From: Knoxdaviesia capensis | Lineage: Eukaryota; Ascomycota; Sordariomycetes; Microascales; Gondwanamycetaceae | Assembly (NCBI GenBank): GCA_001510575.1 | Contig: LNGK01000012.1 | Span: 518,389-582,388 of the forward strand | DNA: 64,000 nucleotides | Reading direction: 5' to 3' | Part shown: piece by piece, positions 35,082 to 45,048 of the stretch | How the letters are laid out: the number at the start of each line of letters is the position of its first letter | Numbering within the stretch: position 1 is the stretch's first letter | Notes under the pieces: generated by a model | Database searches by the model: none | Told to the model about the DNA's origin: nothing | What the model saw: only the letters and a program-made list of their open reading frames with translations | Position numbers and translations under genes: made by a program

Positions 35082-36278
35082 TTACGACAGATCAGCCACG
35101 CACTTGGCCACCTGTTGGCCGCACTGCGACACAGACACTCCGCTGGCCTTGCCGCTGTTGACGGCGTCGGCGCACAGGTTGTTCTGAATGTCGCAGGCAC
35201 GCTGGGCAGCGGCACCCTTGTTGGTGAAGCTGTTGCCGTTCACGACGAACGGACGGTCCTTGTTGTTGCCGGTGGTGATAGCCGGGGCAGCGATACCACC
35301 GAGAGCGGTCGCGGCCGAAGCACCGCCGGCACCACCACCGGTGTTGCCAGTGTTGTCGTTGCCAGCGTTGTTGTTGTTGCCAGCGTTGTTGTTGTTGTTG
35401 TTGCCAGTGTTGTTGTTGTTGTTGCCAGCGTTGTTGTTGTTGTTGCCAGTGTTGTTGTTGTTTCCGGCGTTGTTGTTGTTGTTGTTTCCGGCGTTGTTGT
35501 TGTTGTTGTTTCCAGCGTTGTTGTTGTTTCCAGTGGCAGCAGCAGTCACAGTGAACTTCTGGCAATCCTCCTGAGTACCACGCTGAGCCACAGGCATGAG
35601 CACGGGCTGGTGGTTGGACGCACCAGACATGGTGCAGACACGGTAGCTACCAGCGGGGAGACCGCCGGTGACAGTGGCGCTGAGGATACCGTTCTGACCA
35701 GCATCGTTAATGCCCTTGAAGAAGACGAACTGGTCAGCCGGGAGCGGGTTCTGGGGATCGAGGGTGTTGCCGAGATCCTGGATAGTGACGTGGGTGTGGC
35801 CGATGATGATGCCGGCGTTGTTGAGGTCCTGCGGGGCCGAGTAGTAGGTGCTCTGCGGGTCGGTGAACGAACCGGCTTGCAGGTTGTTGATGCGCAGCTG
35901 GATTTGGAAATCGGTGTTGGCGGCGATGGAGTCATCATGCTTGGGGTTGATGAGGATGGTCGAAACCATCTTATCCTTAGCGGGGATCTTTCCCATGACT
36001 ATATTTACAAGAGTGTTAGCAGCTGCTCTGCTGACAGAATGCCCGGCCCGGGGACCCGGTGTTGTGTAACTTACCAACTCCGTTGCAGGATCCGGAAGTG
36101 ACTTGTTGACCGTTGGTCAGGGTCTGGCCCGAGCAGAAGTTGATGAAGTTGAAGTCATCAGTGGCAGACGAGGCCTGGGCGGGATCGGTGAGGGCGCCGG
36201 CCTGAGCTGAGCCAGACTGAATGGCATTCTGGTTCAAGCATCCCTGCTGAGCGTTGTTGTTGTTGCCGTTGTTGTTGC

Positions 36279-36310
<32 letters not shown>

Positions 36311-36432
36311 CCGTTACGGTTGTTCTGGCGGCGGAGCAGGATGCGATCCGTCGGTGAGCCGAATTGGATGACCGATGCCTCGGAGACGGCGGCAAGACCC
36401 AGGAGGGCAGCGACAAAGCTCTTGGACAGCAT
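35082..36432 (-). CDS. secreted protein with conserved domain and Asn-rich repeat
   Basis: Two exons on the minus strand, 36432-36075 and 35998-35082, give 424 aa. An N-terminal signal peptide (MLSKSFVAALLGLAAVSEA) is followed by an Asn-rich linker, then a Cys-containing conserved-looking domain of about 200 residues (CLNQNAIQSGSAQAG, FINFCSGQTLTNG, AGIIIGHTHVTIQDLG, SYRVCTMSGASNHQPV). Next comes a ~70-residue repeat of GNNNN(N)A/T units, and a Cys-rich C-terminal block (CDIQNNLCADAVNSG, CGQQVAKCVADLS). No GPI signal or membrane anchor is visible at the C-terminus. I recognise the layout as that of conserved secreted or cell-surface proteins of filamentous ascomycetes but can assign no biochemical function. 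The Asn repeat is encoded largely by AAC/AAT units and could act as a spacer or an amyloid-prone stretch. The leader upstream (36.45-37.1 kb) is pyrimidine-rich on the coding strand. Confidence 0.8.
35341..35530 (-). repeat. Asn-codon microsatellite inside the secreted protein gene
   Basis: On + this reads as long runs of GTT interrupted by GCC AGC or GCC AGT, in imperfect units of 15-21 nt. The encoded units are GNNNNNA, GNNNNT and close variants. A second, shorter Asn-codon run (about 36255-36313) lies near the N-terminus. Confidence 0.85.
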
Positions 36433-37331
36433 CTTCTTCTTATTTTAAGGAGATACTGAATTTCTTTCTTTTCTGGAAGAGAGGGAGAGAGTCTTTTGCA
36501 AAGAGACTTTCTTGAGGTTTGGTTTGGTACGGGTTATTTTCCTTTGGATTTTCTTTTCCTTTGGGATATAACTCTTCGAGAGATTCCAACGAGATGGACA
36601 GAGCAGGAGGGAATTACTTTTAAGATTGAAAAAAAAAAATACAAGTCCCAAGATGGTCTGAAATGGGGTTGAAGGAATGGAAGAGGGGTGAAGCAAGAGG
36701 GTGAATTTGACAAGATTGGATATAAGAATCGAAGAAGGAAAATATATAAATGCGGACAAAATGGTCCCAGACCGACAAGAGGAGAAATGAAAAAATTGGA
36801 AACAAAAATTGGGTTTGAGTGTTCAAGAAAGAAAAAAGTTTAATGGTCAGATGTGTTCGAGATAGTTCGAAAAGATTCTTATTCCTCTAGGGATATAGAA
36901 AGCAGAGTCGAAGGAAGGAAAGAAAAAATTGAACACGAATTGAAAATCTGTAAGGATCGAAAGAATGGAACACACTGGCCAGCGTGGATTGAATAAGAAG
37001 AAAAAATAGCAGAGATTGAAAAGAAAGAACACACAAAAAGAACGATAAACAAGCGTCAAATTCGGTTACCTGAAGCCTGAGGAAAGAGAGGAAAGAAAAG
37101 AGAAAAGACGAGAAGATACTCGGATTGGGATGAGAGGACATCGAGGGCTAAAGTAGGCGAGCGCCTGGCCCGATTTTTCTTGCGTATCGAGTCTGTGTCA
37201 GATGTAAGGAGTGTAAGGAGTGTAAGAGAACGGAACAGAAAGCGCAAAGCGTGTCTGAACTCTTTTGGGAGGGACAAGGGGACCCGGGATTCAGGGATTT
37301 CAACGGCCGGGGGGTGTGGTCGAGCGTTTCC

Positions 37332-37344
37332 GGGGGGGGGGGGG
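37332..37344 (+). repeat. G13 homopolymer
   Basis: An uninterrupted guanine run flanked by CC...CGCG. Likely length-polymorphic and a possible sequencing-error site. Confidence 0.7.
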
Positions 37345-37939
37345 CGCGTTTTGAAATTTTGGGGAGGTGGTGATGATTTCGTTTTTTGTTCCTTGGGTCA
37401 GGGAACCAACCCAGCACTTCAAGGCGAGTTAAGGCCGTGATACCGGACAACTCTTCAAATAACACGGTCTTACCGGAAACTCGATGGTCGTTCTGGAACA
37501 GCCACGAGTATGTGATGCACGCAATCGGATATAATGCTGAGAAGACACGATGGACGTCCAGGCTGGAGTATACAGGGCGGTCTTACGAAGGACGTGGATA
37601 TTGCATTACACGGAGCGGGTGAGACTGGAAAAGGAAGAGACGGCCGGAGGACTGTATGACATACCGTACAGAACTGGACAAATATAGTAACTCTTACAGC
37701 ATAGCCAACTGCTACCGGAGGTCGAGTCCAGTACACTACGGTACTCCGTATACTTCCTTCCTGCGCCAGAACGTCTGAGCATTCACAATAAGAGATCATC
37801 ATCGGATGAGGACAACAGACAGGGGGCGTAGAAATATCACATTACACAGTCTCTCATCCGTCGCCGCGCTTTCATACACTTCCTCCACACAAGTCAGCGG
37901 GGGTAAGCCATGGCAACTGATACCTCACAAAATTATATT

Positions 37940-38070
37940 GTACGTACTGTAGTACTGTACAGCTTACAGCACTCGTAAACTCCGCTCTATACAAGAAAAT
38001 CCTCCACTGCTGAGTATACAAGTTAGTCCGTAAGTAAGTACAGTACAGTACTGTAGGTTTGTACAGTAAG
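37940..38070. repeat. cluster of TACAGTAC/GTACTGTA palindromic words
   Basis: Several overlapping self-complementary words occur here, including a perfect 12-nt palindrome TACAGTACTGTA (38044-38055) and GTACGTACTGTAGTACTGTA (from 37940). Similar words recur near 793, 16551, 39810, 42320 and 55250. Confidence 0.6.
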
Positions 38071-39255
38071 AAACTCAATCTCACCGTTGACATCTGCCCT
38101 TCACATTGAGTTATTCCATAGGCAAGTCAGATGCTGTTTTGTGCTATGTCCGGGTTTCTGTGTCAAGTCATCCAAGTCGGACCCAGACGCAGAATGTCCG
38201 GGAATGCTACACCGAAGGTGGGCAAAACTTAAAGCCGCATATAGATAGGCTGCTTTCTGTATTGAAAAATCGGAAGCCGTGAATGAAATCATGGGAATAA
38301 AAACGAAATACACGAAACAGGTCTTGAAATCCGGCCTGAGTCGCTTTCGCACGAGTCCCCAGTTTGAAAGTCGAATCTTCAGGCAGCTGAACGGGGGACG
38401 GAACCGCAACAGTAACGTTTGGAGGAAGAAGGGGAATGTGCATAACACTCGGCTAGAGTGGGGTTATTGGTTGGGACACAGGTCTGCGCGGGTGATGAGG
38501 CAAGAGGGAAAAGAAGTCAACGCATGGGAAACAGGGTTTTTCATCTGTTACAGAGTGGTATTAAAGTTAAAGTGCTCTAGTGCCTTCGTGAAGGACCGTG
38601 TGTCAGTGATGTAATAAACGGTATGCCATAGGGCGGCCCGGCAACTGTTAAGCCAGACTAGTCCCACAGTGAACTCTATTACACGGCGAATCTGCTCTTA
38701 GATGAATATTCACGAAGTCTGAACGACCCTCAGACAGAATGAAGACAAGACTACCACCCTACGCACGGTGATATGCTGCGTTACAGGTGCCACGCTGCAT
38801 CGAAAAGACTGAGGGTGATGCGCTGTGATGTGAGATGATGATAGAAGTCCTCTCGCCGTCTTTTCCAGGTAAAATTCGTTCACGTACCCACTGGATCTGA
38901 GGGGGGATGTGTTGGTGATTTTCGCAGGCCTGCACCTACAGCCTGGGCAATGCCGAGATTTCCAAATGACTCCCCTGGGAGAGGGAGGAGGGAAGGAAGA
39001 TGGATGAGAAGACGGGCATCATGCTTAGTCGATCCGCATATGAGAATCCCTCGCTATCGATACAACAACCCGTTTTGCTGTTGCATCTGCACTCTTGGCG
39101 ATGCCTAACTGCTCTTTTTCCTCGTGCCTCTCTCAGGCTGTGTGATCTCACGATGGAGGCACGGCAAGGTCGGGCTTTCGCTCCAAACAAATTCGAAGAT
39201 TTGGAATGTGCGTTACAGTACATGCCCTCGCTCAGTAGAGCACTTGGTCCCTGCT

Positions 39256-39291
39256 AGAAGCAAGGCCAAAGACAGAAGCAAGGCCAAAGAC
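39256..39291 (+). repeat. 18-nt tandem duplication
   Basis: AGAAGCAAGGCCAAAGAC is present twice, head to tail, without mismatches. It would encode RSKAKD twice if translated, but the surrounding frame is not supported as a gene. Confidence 0.8.
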
Positions 39292-41218
39292 GAGAGAGAA
39301 GAAAAAGAAGAGAAAAAGCCGATGTCAAAGTCTGAAGCAAAAGAAAATGTTTTCTCCAGCATCATGCCTTAGTGATGACTGGTCCGCAAGGCATTATTCC
39401 CTTTCGCTATCGCCCATCTGATACAGAGTCCGATACTGAACATGAATCCTTCCAACCAAACACGAAAGGAAGCGAAGGGAAAAGGGGGCGACCCGACGCT
39501 CTCTCTATTCACACACGCCCCCTGTGGTAATGAGTCTGGGATGGTAGAAAGGCAAAAGAAAAGAAAGAATGGGTCGCAGAACAAAAGTCCACGAACACAT
39601 CCCAAAGGACATAAATTCAGGGACCATAAGCAGAAAACTTATGGAACTCTTAAAAAGGGGCGCTGTGACGATGATACACTTGCAGTGTCAGAATAAAAGT
39701 GGGACGCCGTTCCGGCCGGGGGCACCGCTACCAGGCAACTTAAGTGGTGAAATTTAACGGCTACCGAATACGTCCGCGAGCCCAGTTTTTCTTGCGGGTT
39801 TGGGTATACCAAGTACTCCGTATACTGTACTGTAATCTGGTACCTTGCATACAAACCCATGCTCAACGGCGTTCCAGGTTTTACTTCAGCGCAGGCTGGT
39901 ATGTCAGCAGTATGTGGAGTCCAGCAAATGATCTCCCTCGCTTTCTTCCGCTAACTTGGGGCTTTCGTTCTTTTCCTTCTTCTGCAAGCTAAACCCGTGC
40001 TGTGCCGATTCTGAGACTCAAGCTGACCAGTCTTAGACTGCACGTCCTGCCTGTCGGGCCAAATTTGATGTTTCCATTCTTTTTAAGATTAAATTGAACG
40101 GGATTAGGGTGGGTGTGGGATGACGGCTTCTCGGATGCTGAGGTTTCCAGAACGAGATGAAGGTGAGGCGAACAGATCAACGGGTGAAGATTGCCGGGTT
40201 TGAAAAACAGGCGGTCAGCTGCTGATAGAGGTTATTTCCTGGATTCAATTCTCATACCTACTGTACAAATGATACATGGGAAATATACGGTTAGAGACTT
40301 TCAGTCTGGCGGTAGAGAGGTTCACTTGGATGGCCGATATACCATCTACAGTACGTGAGGGGGACAGGTGGGAGACCCCGAAGCTTCCAGATGCTACCAA
40401 ATTATCTCTTCACCCCTTCTCCCACTCTCCTGGGTCACCTCGCTCTCTCCTGGGTGCTTGGAAGATCTGTCGGCCATCAAACAACCGCATCCCCGCGGGA
40501 GTCTCTGCAAATCGCTGCGCTTGTCAGCCTTCGATACCTATCTGCATGCGAAATCACTGCAGTTATTCCCGCCAAGCTTGGAATCAGAGGCCCGCAATCA
40601 TTGCAGGCTGACATTTATCACCTCCATTCCCAACATTATGTTACCCCCTCGAACCCCATTTCTCTGCAACCTCTAACCCATGGCATCTGGGCCCCCTTTC
40701 TGTTCTCTTCTGAGTGACTGTAAGCGGTCTGGACTTCGTTTCTTCTGGCTGGTCCTGCGTGTGGTAATGTGTGGCCACTGCTGATGTTGGATGCGAACAA
40801 TGACGGTGGCGTTGACGTGTCTAGAAGACCGCCTCTGCATTGAGTCCGCCGGATCTCTGCACTCTTGAAACGTCTTGGCAAAGATGTGACCATCTAGTTG
40901 ATATTAAGCCAAGATGCCTGGCCGGAAATGAAGAGTGGACTGGTGATAATAATCCAAGAGCTCCGTCGGTCTCCTCACGTCGACATCCGAATCCCTAAAT
41001 TAGATATATCGGCCATGCTTACAGCCGCCGCAACGGTGGATAACTCTTGCTCGGCTTTGTTGTATAAAATCCTAGCAAACAGAATGTCGAGGAACAAACT
41101 AATGAGCCAACTGAATAGTACTCATGGAGGTGCGAAAGAAAAATGGTTCTTTTGCGCCACCATGAAAGTGGCGTGTGGCGTGGGGCGCGGGTACTGTGGC
41201 TTGTGTTCTGGCGAATGC

Positions 41219-41371
41219 GGTGAACATGAAGATGCGCTTCACCAAGTCCTCGGGCTTGATTTTGTTCTTGACGGCCATCGACAGGAGCAGGTCGATGAAC
41301 GTGGCGCGCAGGTTTGTGCTGTAACCCTGGCAAGCAGAATTCACCTTTTGAACCCTCTCAGTGAACCCCAT
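41219..41371 (-). pseudogene. remnant of a DUF2828-family gene
   Basis: The minus strand encodes about 51 residues (GFTERVQKV ... GYSTNLRATFIDLLL ... NKIKPEDLVKRIFMFT) that read like the vWA-like part of fungal DUF2828 proteins, where YSTNLxAxFxDLLLxxA and KPEDMVKRxFVFSDMQFD blocks are typical. The match stops just where DMQFD should follow: here the frame continues AFARTQ and loses all resemblance. No flanking DUF2828 sequence is seen on either side. The G/C-rich third positions of this segment contrast with its surroundings. I call it an eroded fragment. The family call is from memory of the motif wording. Confidence 0.45.
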
Positions 41372-41615
41372 TTCCCGGTCAAGCCAGCTCCATGAAGACT
41401 AAAAATACAGGTCCCTGGGGGCGTGTGTCAAACCATCCCCGGAGACTCGGGCGGAAAGAAGGTGATACAGAGGCACGGGAGGTTGGCGAGCCCGCAATAA
41501 CCCGTATTTTCGAGCGGTTGTGTGTCTTTTGGTGGAGTGGCCTGCCTCAACATCGGCGCCTTTCGGAACGACGCACGCGCAACACACAAGAAATATCCGA
41601 CCCCAAAACCTGTAG

Positions 41616-41771
41616 ACGCGCCCGATGAAGCGCGTCGCCGACTTCATCCACTCGTAGGGCCAGCACGCCGGTATCCAGCTGGCCTACGCCGGCCGAATGG
41701 CCTCGACTCTGCCTCCGTGGATGATGGAGCGCGGAAAGAAGGCCAGCGCTGGCCCCGAGCTAGGAGGCTGG
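41616..41771 (+). pseudogene. remnant of an Old Yellow Enzyme (YqjM-type flavin oxidoreductase) gene
   Basis: Read in one frame, this segment gives RPMKRVADFIHS, a TAG stop, then GQHAGIQLAYAGRMAST, LPPWMMERGKK and GPELGGW. This is the part of YqjM-type NAD(P)H:flavin oxidoreductases that includes the GIQLAHAGRKAST flavin/substrate-site block. The stop at 41655-41657 sits where the family has Gln (HSQGQ), so a CAG to TAG change explains it. Sequence before TRP and after GGW shows no further similarity, so both ends are lost. The second residue of the usual HAGRKA is also altered (YAGRMA). Confidence 0.65.
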
Positions 41772-42165
41772 AGAGTATATGGATTATATAGATATATGCG
41801 TGACTTGCCGAAGATGCATCGTCTCGTGGTCACGGGTGGTCCTGGAGCATCTTGGCGACGGCACTGTTCGGTACTCCGACAGTTACTGATGCGTGCTGAT
41901 TGGTGTCCGGACTTTGAAGATGCTGGCGTCTCCTTCTAGAATTGAAGAAACAAAAAAGATCGACCGCGACCCCATATGCCGTCATCGCGATGATTCGAAG
42001 GAGCGGTTGTTAGAAATCTCGAAACAAAGTGAGTTCTTTTCTACAGAGTAATGCACACTTCTCATCACCAGGAGGGAAAAACATGCACGGATCACCAGAG
42101 CTTGTCCGCTTGAGGTGCAGGATCGGCTTCGGTGATGCTCGATAGTTTTTCTGACCTCGTTGGTC

Positions 42166-42207
42166 TAGGGTTAGGCCCTGGCCATTAACCCTATTTGCGA
42201 ACCCTAG
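42166..42207. promoter_or_regulatory. telobox-like motif group
   Basis: TAGGGTTA (42166-42173), TTAACCCTA (42185-42193) and AACCCTAG (42200-42207) lie within 42 nt, one in reverse and two in forward orientation. No start codon is close, so a promoter role is uncertain. Confidence 0.35.
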
Positions 42208-42885
42208 AAGCCCCACCTCGATCACCTTTGAGATCGTGCAGCTTGTGCAACAGAACGACAAGGCCACAAAAACAACATGTTCACTATCTCGACATGACTC
42301 AGCAACCAGTAGTTAAAATCACAGTACTGTGCTAGCCACCGACAACTTGAATGCATGATTAACAAGAGCGGTGGGCGGTGGAGAAAGGTAGATGTCTGAC
42401 AACCAGAAGTGGTCCGTACAGGATCAGAGAGAGACCTGGCGCAATAAGAGCTAAGGAAGATTCATCATGTGGAGACTTAAGAATATGTAATGGTTATACC
42501 TGAAGGTATCAAGTATACATGAGCCATAACATAGTATACTTCCTCGCCGGTATGCTTCCTTCATATCTGACTCCGTAGTGCCTCGTATCTATCTGATATA
42601 AAATCTTCTTTACACAAGACAGAAGATGTATATTGAAACTCTTTATCTCAACTTTTCTAAGTGTCTTTCAGAGCATTATATACCTATTTACTAACTATTA
42701 TGTATACTTTATTATCTCCCTTTATATGAATCTATACCTTCAGATATAGAAGTAATATATGAACTGTTAAAGTCTTTGTACTCTTTGTATCCTTTGTTTC
42801 CTTTCTATTAGAGATTAGGCTATGCTCTACTATTGTGTGCTTTGTTCTAGTGAGTTAGCTTTATTGAGATCTGCCTTGTTAGAAA

Positions 42886-42966
42886 AAAAGCTTTGTTAGC
42901 AAGTCCTTTATTAGAATATACCTCTTTCGAAAAAGCTTTGTTAGCAAGTGCCTTATTAGAATATAC
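42886..42966 (+). repeat. 36-nt direct repeat, 45-nt period
   Basis: Copy 1 at 42886-42921 and copy 2 at 42931-42966 both begin AAAAGCTTTGTTAGCAAGT, end TTATTAGAATATAC and match at 34 of 36 positions. Shorter, more diverged GCTTTGTTAGGATAT-like units continue to about 43160. Together they look like an eroding tandem array. Confidence 0.75.
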
Positions 42967-43192
42967 TTAACTTGAGCATGCTTTGTTATGAACTGCTTTG
43001 AATGCTTTCTTCCTTAGAAGTTCTTTATTAAGAAAATACTTTGTTCTTGCTAGGATATACTTATAATGAAAGGCCTTGCATGCTTTGTTAGGATATCTCC
43101 TTTTCGGAAGTTCTTTGTTGGATAATTACTCTAGATGCTTTGTTCGGATATGCTTTATTGGCATCGACAAAGAGAGGTATGAAGAGCATTCT

Positions 43193-43200
43193 TATATAAA
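43193..43200 (+). promoter_or_regulatory. TATA-like box of the GT2 gene
   Basis: TATATAAA lies 283 nt upstream of the GT2 start codon, followed by a C/T-rich leader. In this AT-rich context a chance match is possible. Confidence 0.4.
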
Positions 43201-43482
43201 TACATTGTGAATCCCCTTCCTCTCGAAAAGAATATACCTATGAAAACTCACACACATTTTCTGATTCCATTCAGTCTACTTACTTACCTCTTAACACTCT
43301 TCACTATCTCCTCTTTCACTTTTAACTTGTGCTCCTCCTTTACTACCACTTATAGTCCCCTTTCACCATCTCTTATATTTCTCTTTAACCGTCGACTTGT
43401 GACTTCAACCTATCTTTCTCTTTTCTATCTCCGTGTACTATAATCACATCTCTATTGAATCATACCCTCCTCCTCTATATCC

Positions 43483-45048
43483 ATGGATACTGATCTGATT
43501 CTCGACTTGATGTCAGACCGGTTCTTCTGGATCATCATGCCGCTATTTGGGTTACGATACACTATGATGATCGTCCAAATTAGAGATTTCATCTTGGACT
43601 CTATATTCTTCATAGCTGGCCTCCCCTACCTGGTTTCTGAATGGTGCCAGCAACTGTATAGTATGGTTGAGACTCAACATTTGGCCTTAATGGCTCTACT
43701 AACGGCTCTTTACCTTTTGAAGTCAGTGTCACCCGATCTACAGTTTCCAGATCTACAGTTTCCAGAGCTTATGCATGGAAATGATCTACAGCTTTCAAAG
43801 ACTCTGTATAGAAAGGAAGTACTTTTCGGTCTTGTCTTTGCCTTCCGCTATATTCGACTAATTGTTCACACCATAGCATACTACTACATCTACAAGCCGT
43901 CCCCCGTTTTACAGCATCCAACCTATACATCATCCGACTGCTCGGTGATCCTTCCGACTGTGGATCCCAAATGCGCCGAATTCGATGAATGCATCCGATC
44001 CATTCTTCAGCATCGCCCTGGACGGTTATTTGTCGTTGTTCCAGGTGACGAACTTCATACTCAGGCACTGGAAGTATTGATGCAACTTCGCTTGCAATTC
44101 CCCGATACGCAGATATCTGTTATCAAGAGTGATGAAGCTAACAAGCGCCGCCAGGTGGCCACAGCTATTCCGTTAACCAAGAAAGGCATTATCATCCTAG
44201 CAGACGACCACGTCTTCTGGCCTCAGAAGTTCCTATCTTCATTGATTGCACCATTTGAGAACGCCCGGGTTGGCGCAGTCGGAACTAACAAGGTGGTCCG
44301 CAGACAACACACAGGTTTCACTTCCGCTTCCTTCTGGAACATGCTTGGGTGTATCTACCTTGAACGGCACAACTTTGATCTACGATCCACGAACGCGCTT
44401 GACGGCGGAGTATTCGTACTCTCAGGCCGAACAATGGCTATCCGAGCGTCAATTTTCCGATCCCAAGAATTCATCGACGAGTTTGCTAACGAAATGTTCT
44501 TCTTTGGTATGATTGGTCCTTTAGCTGCTGATGATGACAACTTTCTCACTCGCTGGCTGGTAAGTCATGGCTGGCAAATGAAGTTTCAATTTTGCGAGGG
44601 CATAGCTATGGAGACAACTTTGGGAACATACCCCAAGTTTCTATCGCAATGTCTTCGGTGGGCGAGAACGACATGGCGGAGCAACACGACGCTCTTGTTT
44701 GCGTCAAACTGGAAAGTGTGGCTGAGCCAGCCTTGGTGTATCTACGCCGTGTACTTCACCAGTTACGTGAACTTTGCTCTTTTCTATGATGGCCTCCTCA
44801 TTTATATCTATGGGAAGACATCCTGGGCACAGTCAGTCAGTGTGTGGTATCTGGTCTTGTGGATTTTATCAACTAAGGTCGTCAAACTACTTCCTCATTT
44901 CAGACGGCATCCTACAGACATTCTACTCTTTCCCGGATATGTGCTATTTGCATATTATCACAGTTTTATCAAGCTATATGCAGGCTTAACTTTTTGGTCT
45001 CTGGCATGGAGTGGAAGAGTTCTTCCTACTGTTCCAAAGAAGGAGTGA
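43483..45048 (+). CDS. GT2-family membrane polysaccharide synthase (fungal GT2 / hyaluronan-synthase-like)
   Basis: Single exon, 521 aa. Hydrophobic N-terminal segments (about 13-33, 38-52, 66-82 and 113-137) precede a cytosolic glycosyltransferase-A domain. Family motifs are complete: an ILPTVDP start of the nucleotide fold, ADDH (240-243) as the UDP-sugar aspartates, SGR (314-316), DDDNFLTRW (350-358) with the acceptor-site aspartates, and QCLRW (389-393), the Q-x-x-R-W signature of processive synthases. Several membrane helices follow. The wording resembles fungal type-2 glycosyltransferases described in Zymoseptoria and Fusarium, needed for hyphal growth on solid surfaces, and Cryptococcus Cps1. 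The product polysaccharide is unknown. The gene lies in AT-rich DNA, is intronless unlike nearly all its neighbours, and carries a 15-nt tandem duplication. Confidence 0.85.
   Translation: MDTDLILDLMSDRFFWIIMPLFGLRYTMMIVQIRDFILDSIFFIAGLPYLVSEWCQQLYSMVETQHLALMALLTALYLLKSVSPDLQFPDLQFPELMHGNDLQLSKTLYRKEVLFGLVFAFRYIRLIVHTIAYYYIYKPSPVLQHPTYTSSDCSVILPTVDPKCAEFDECIRSILQHRPGRLFVVVPGDELHTQALEVLMQLRLQFPDTQISVIKSDEANKRRQVATAIPLTKKGIIILADDHVFWPQKFLSSLIAPFENARVGAVGTNKVVRRQHTGFTSASFWNMLGCIYLERHNFDLRSTNALDGGVFVLSGRTMAIRASIFRSQEFIDEFANEMFFFGMIGPLAADDDNFLTRWLVSHGWQMKFQFCEGIAMETTLGTYPKFLSQCLRWARTTWRSNTTLLFASNWKVWLSQPWCIYAVYFTSYVNFALFYDGLLIYIYGKTSWAQSVSVWYLVLWILSTKVVKLLPHFRRHPTDILLFPGYVLFAYYHSFIKLYAGLTFWSLAWSGRVLPTVPKKE
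43735..43764 (+). repeat. 15-nt tandem duplication inside the GT2 gene
   Basis: GATCTACAGTTTCCA occurs twice in direct tandem and a diverged third copy lies at 43783-43797. It encodes DLQFP-DLQFP and then DLQLS between membrane segment and catalytic domain, so the reading frame is kept. Confidence 0.85.

Larger units (their letters stand above)
36433..40899. other. gene-poor stretch upstream of the secreted-protein gene
   Basis: The left ~0.7 kb is the purine-rich + strand face of the secreted-protein gene leader. Further right I find no supported gene. Local features are a G13 run (37332-37344), TACAGTACTGTA palindromes (37.94-38.06 kb) and an 18-nt tandem duplication (39256-39291). Open frames of 80-120 codons around 39.1-40.7 kb have no recognisable domains. 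Confidence 0.45.
41940..43482. other. AT-rich stretch and promoter upstream of the GT2 gene
   Basis: Composition shifts visibly to A/T from about 42.3 kb on. The stretch contains a telobox group (42166-42207), a CACAGTACTGTG palindrome (42320-42331), diverged direct repeats built on GCTTTGTTAG (42840-43160) and a TATA-like box (43193-43200). No gene is supported. Confidence 0.5.

Noticed and set aside
35115..36101. 328-codon Val-rich frame antisense to the secreted-protein gene
   Set aside because: Arises from reading GTT repeats as Val; the minus strand has the signal peptide, Cys pattern and intron.
39124..40717. Frames of 80-120 codons upstream of the OYE remnant
   Set aside because: No recognisable motifs, overlapping in several frames, ordinary for gene-free DNA.
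43735..43797. CRISPR-like or satellite reading of the GT2 duplication
   Set aside because: Only two exact 15-nt units inside a coding frame; simple slippage explains it.
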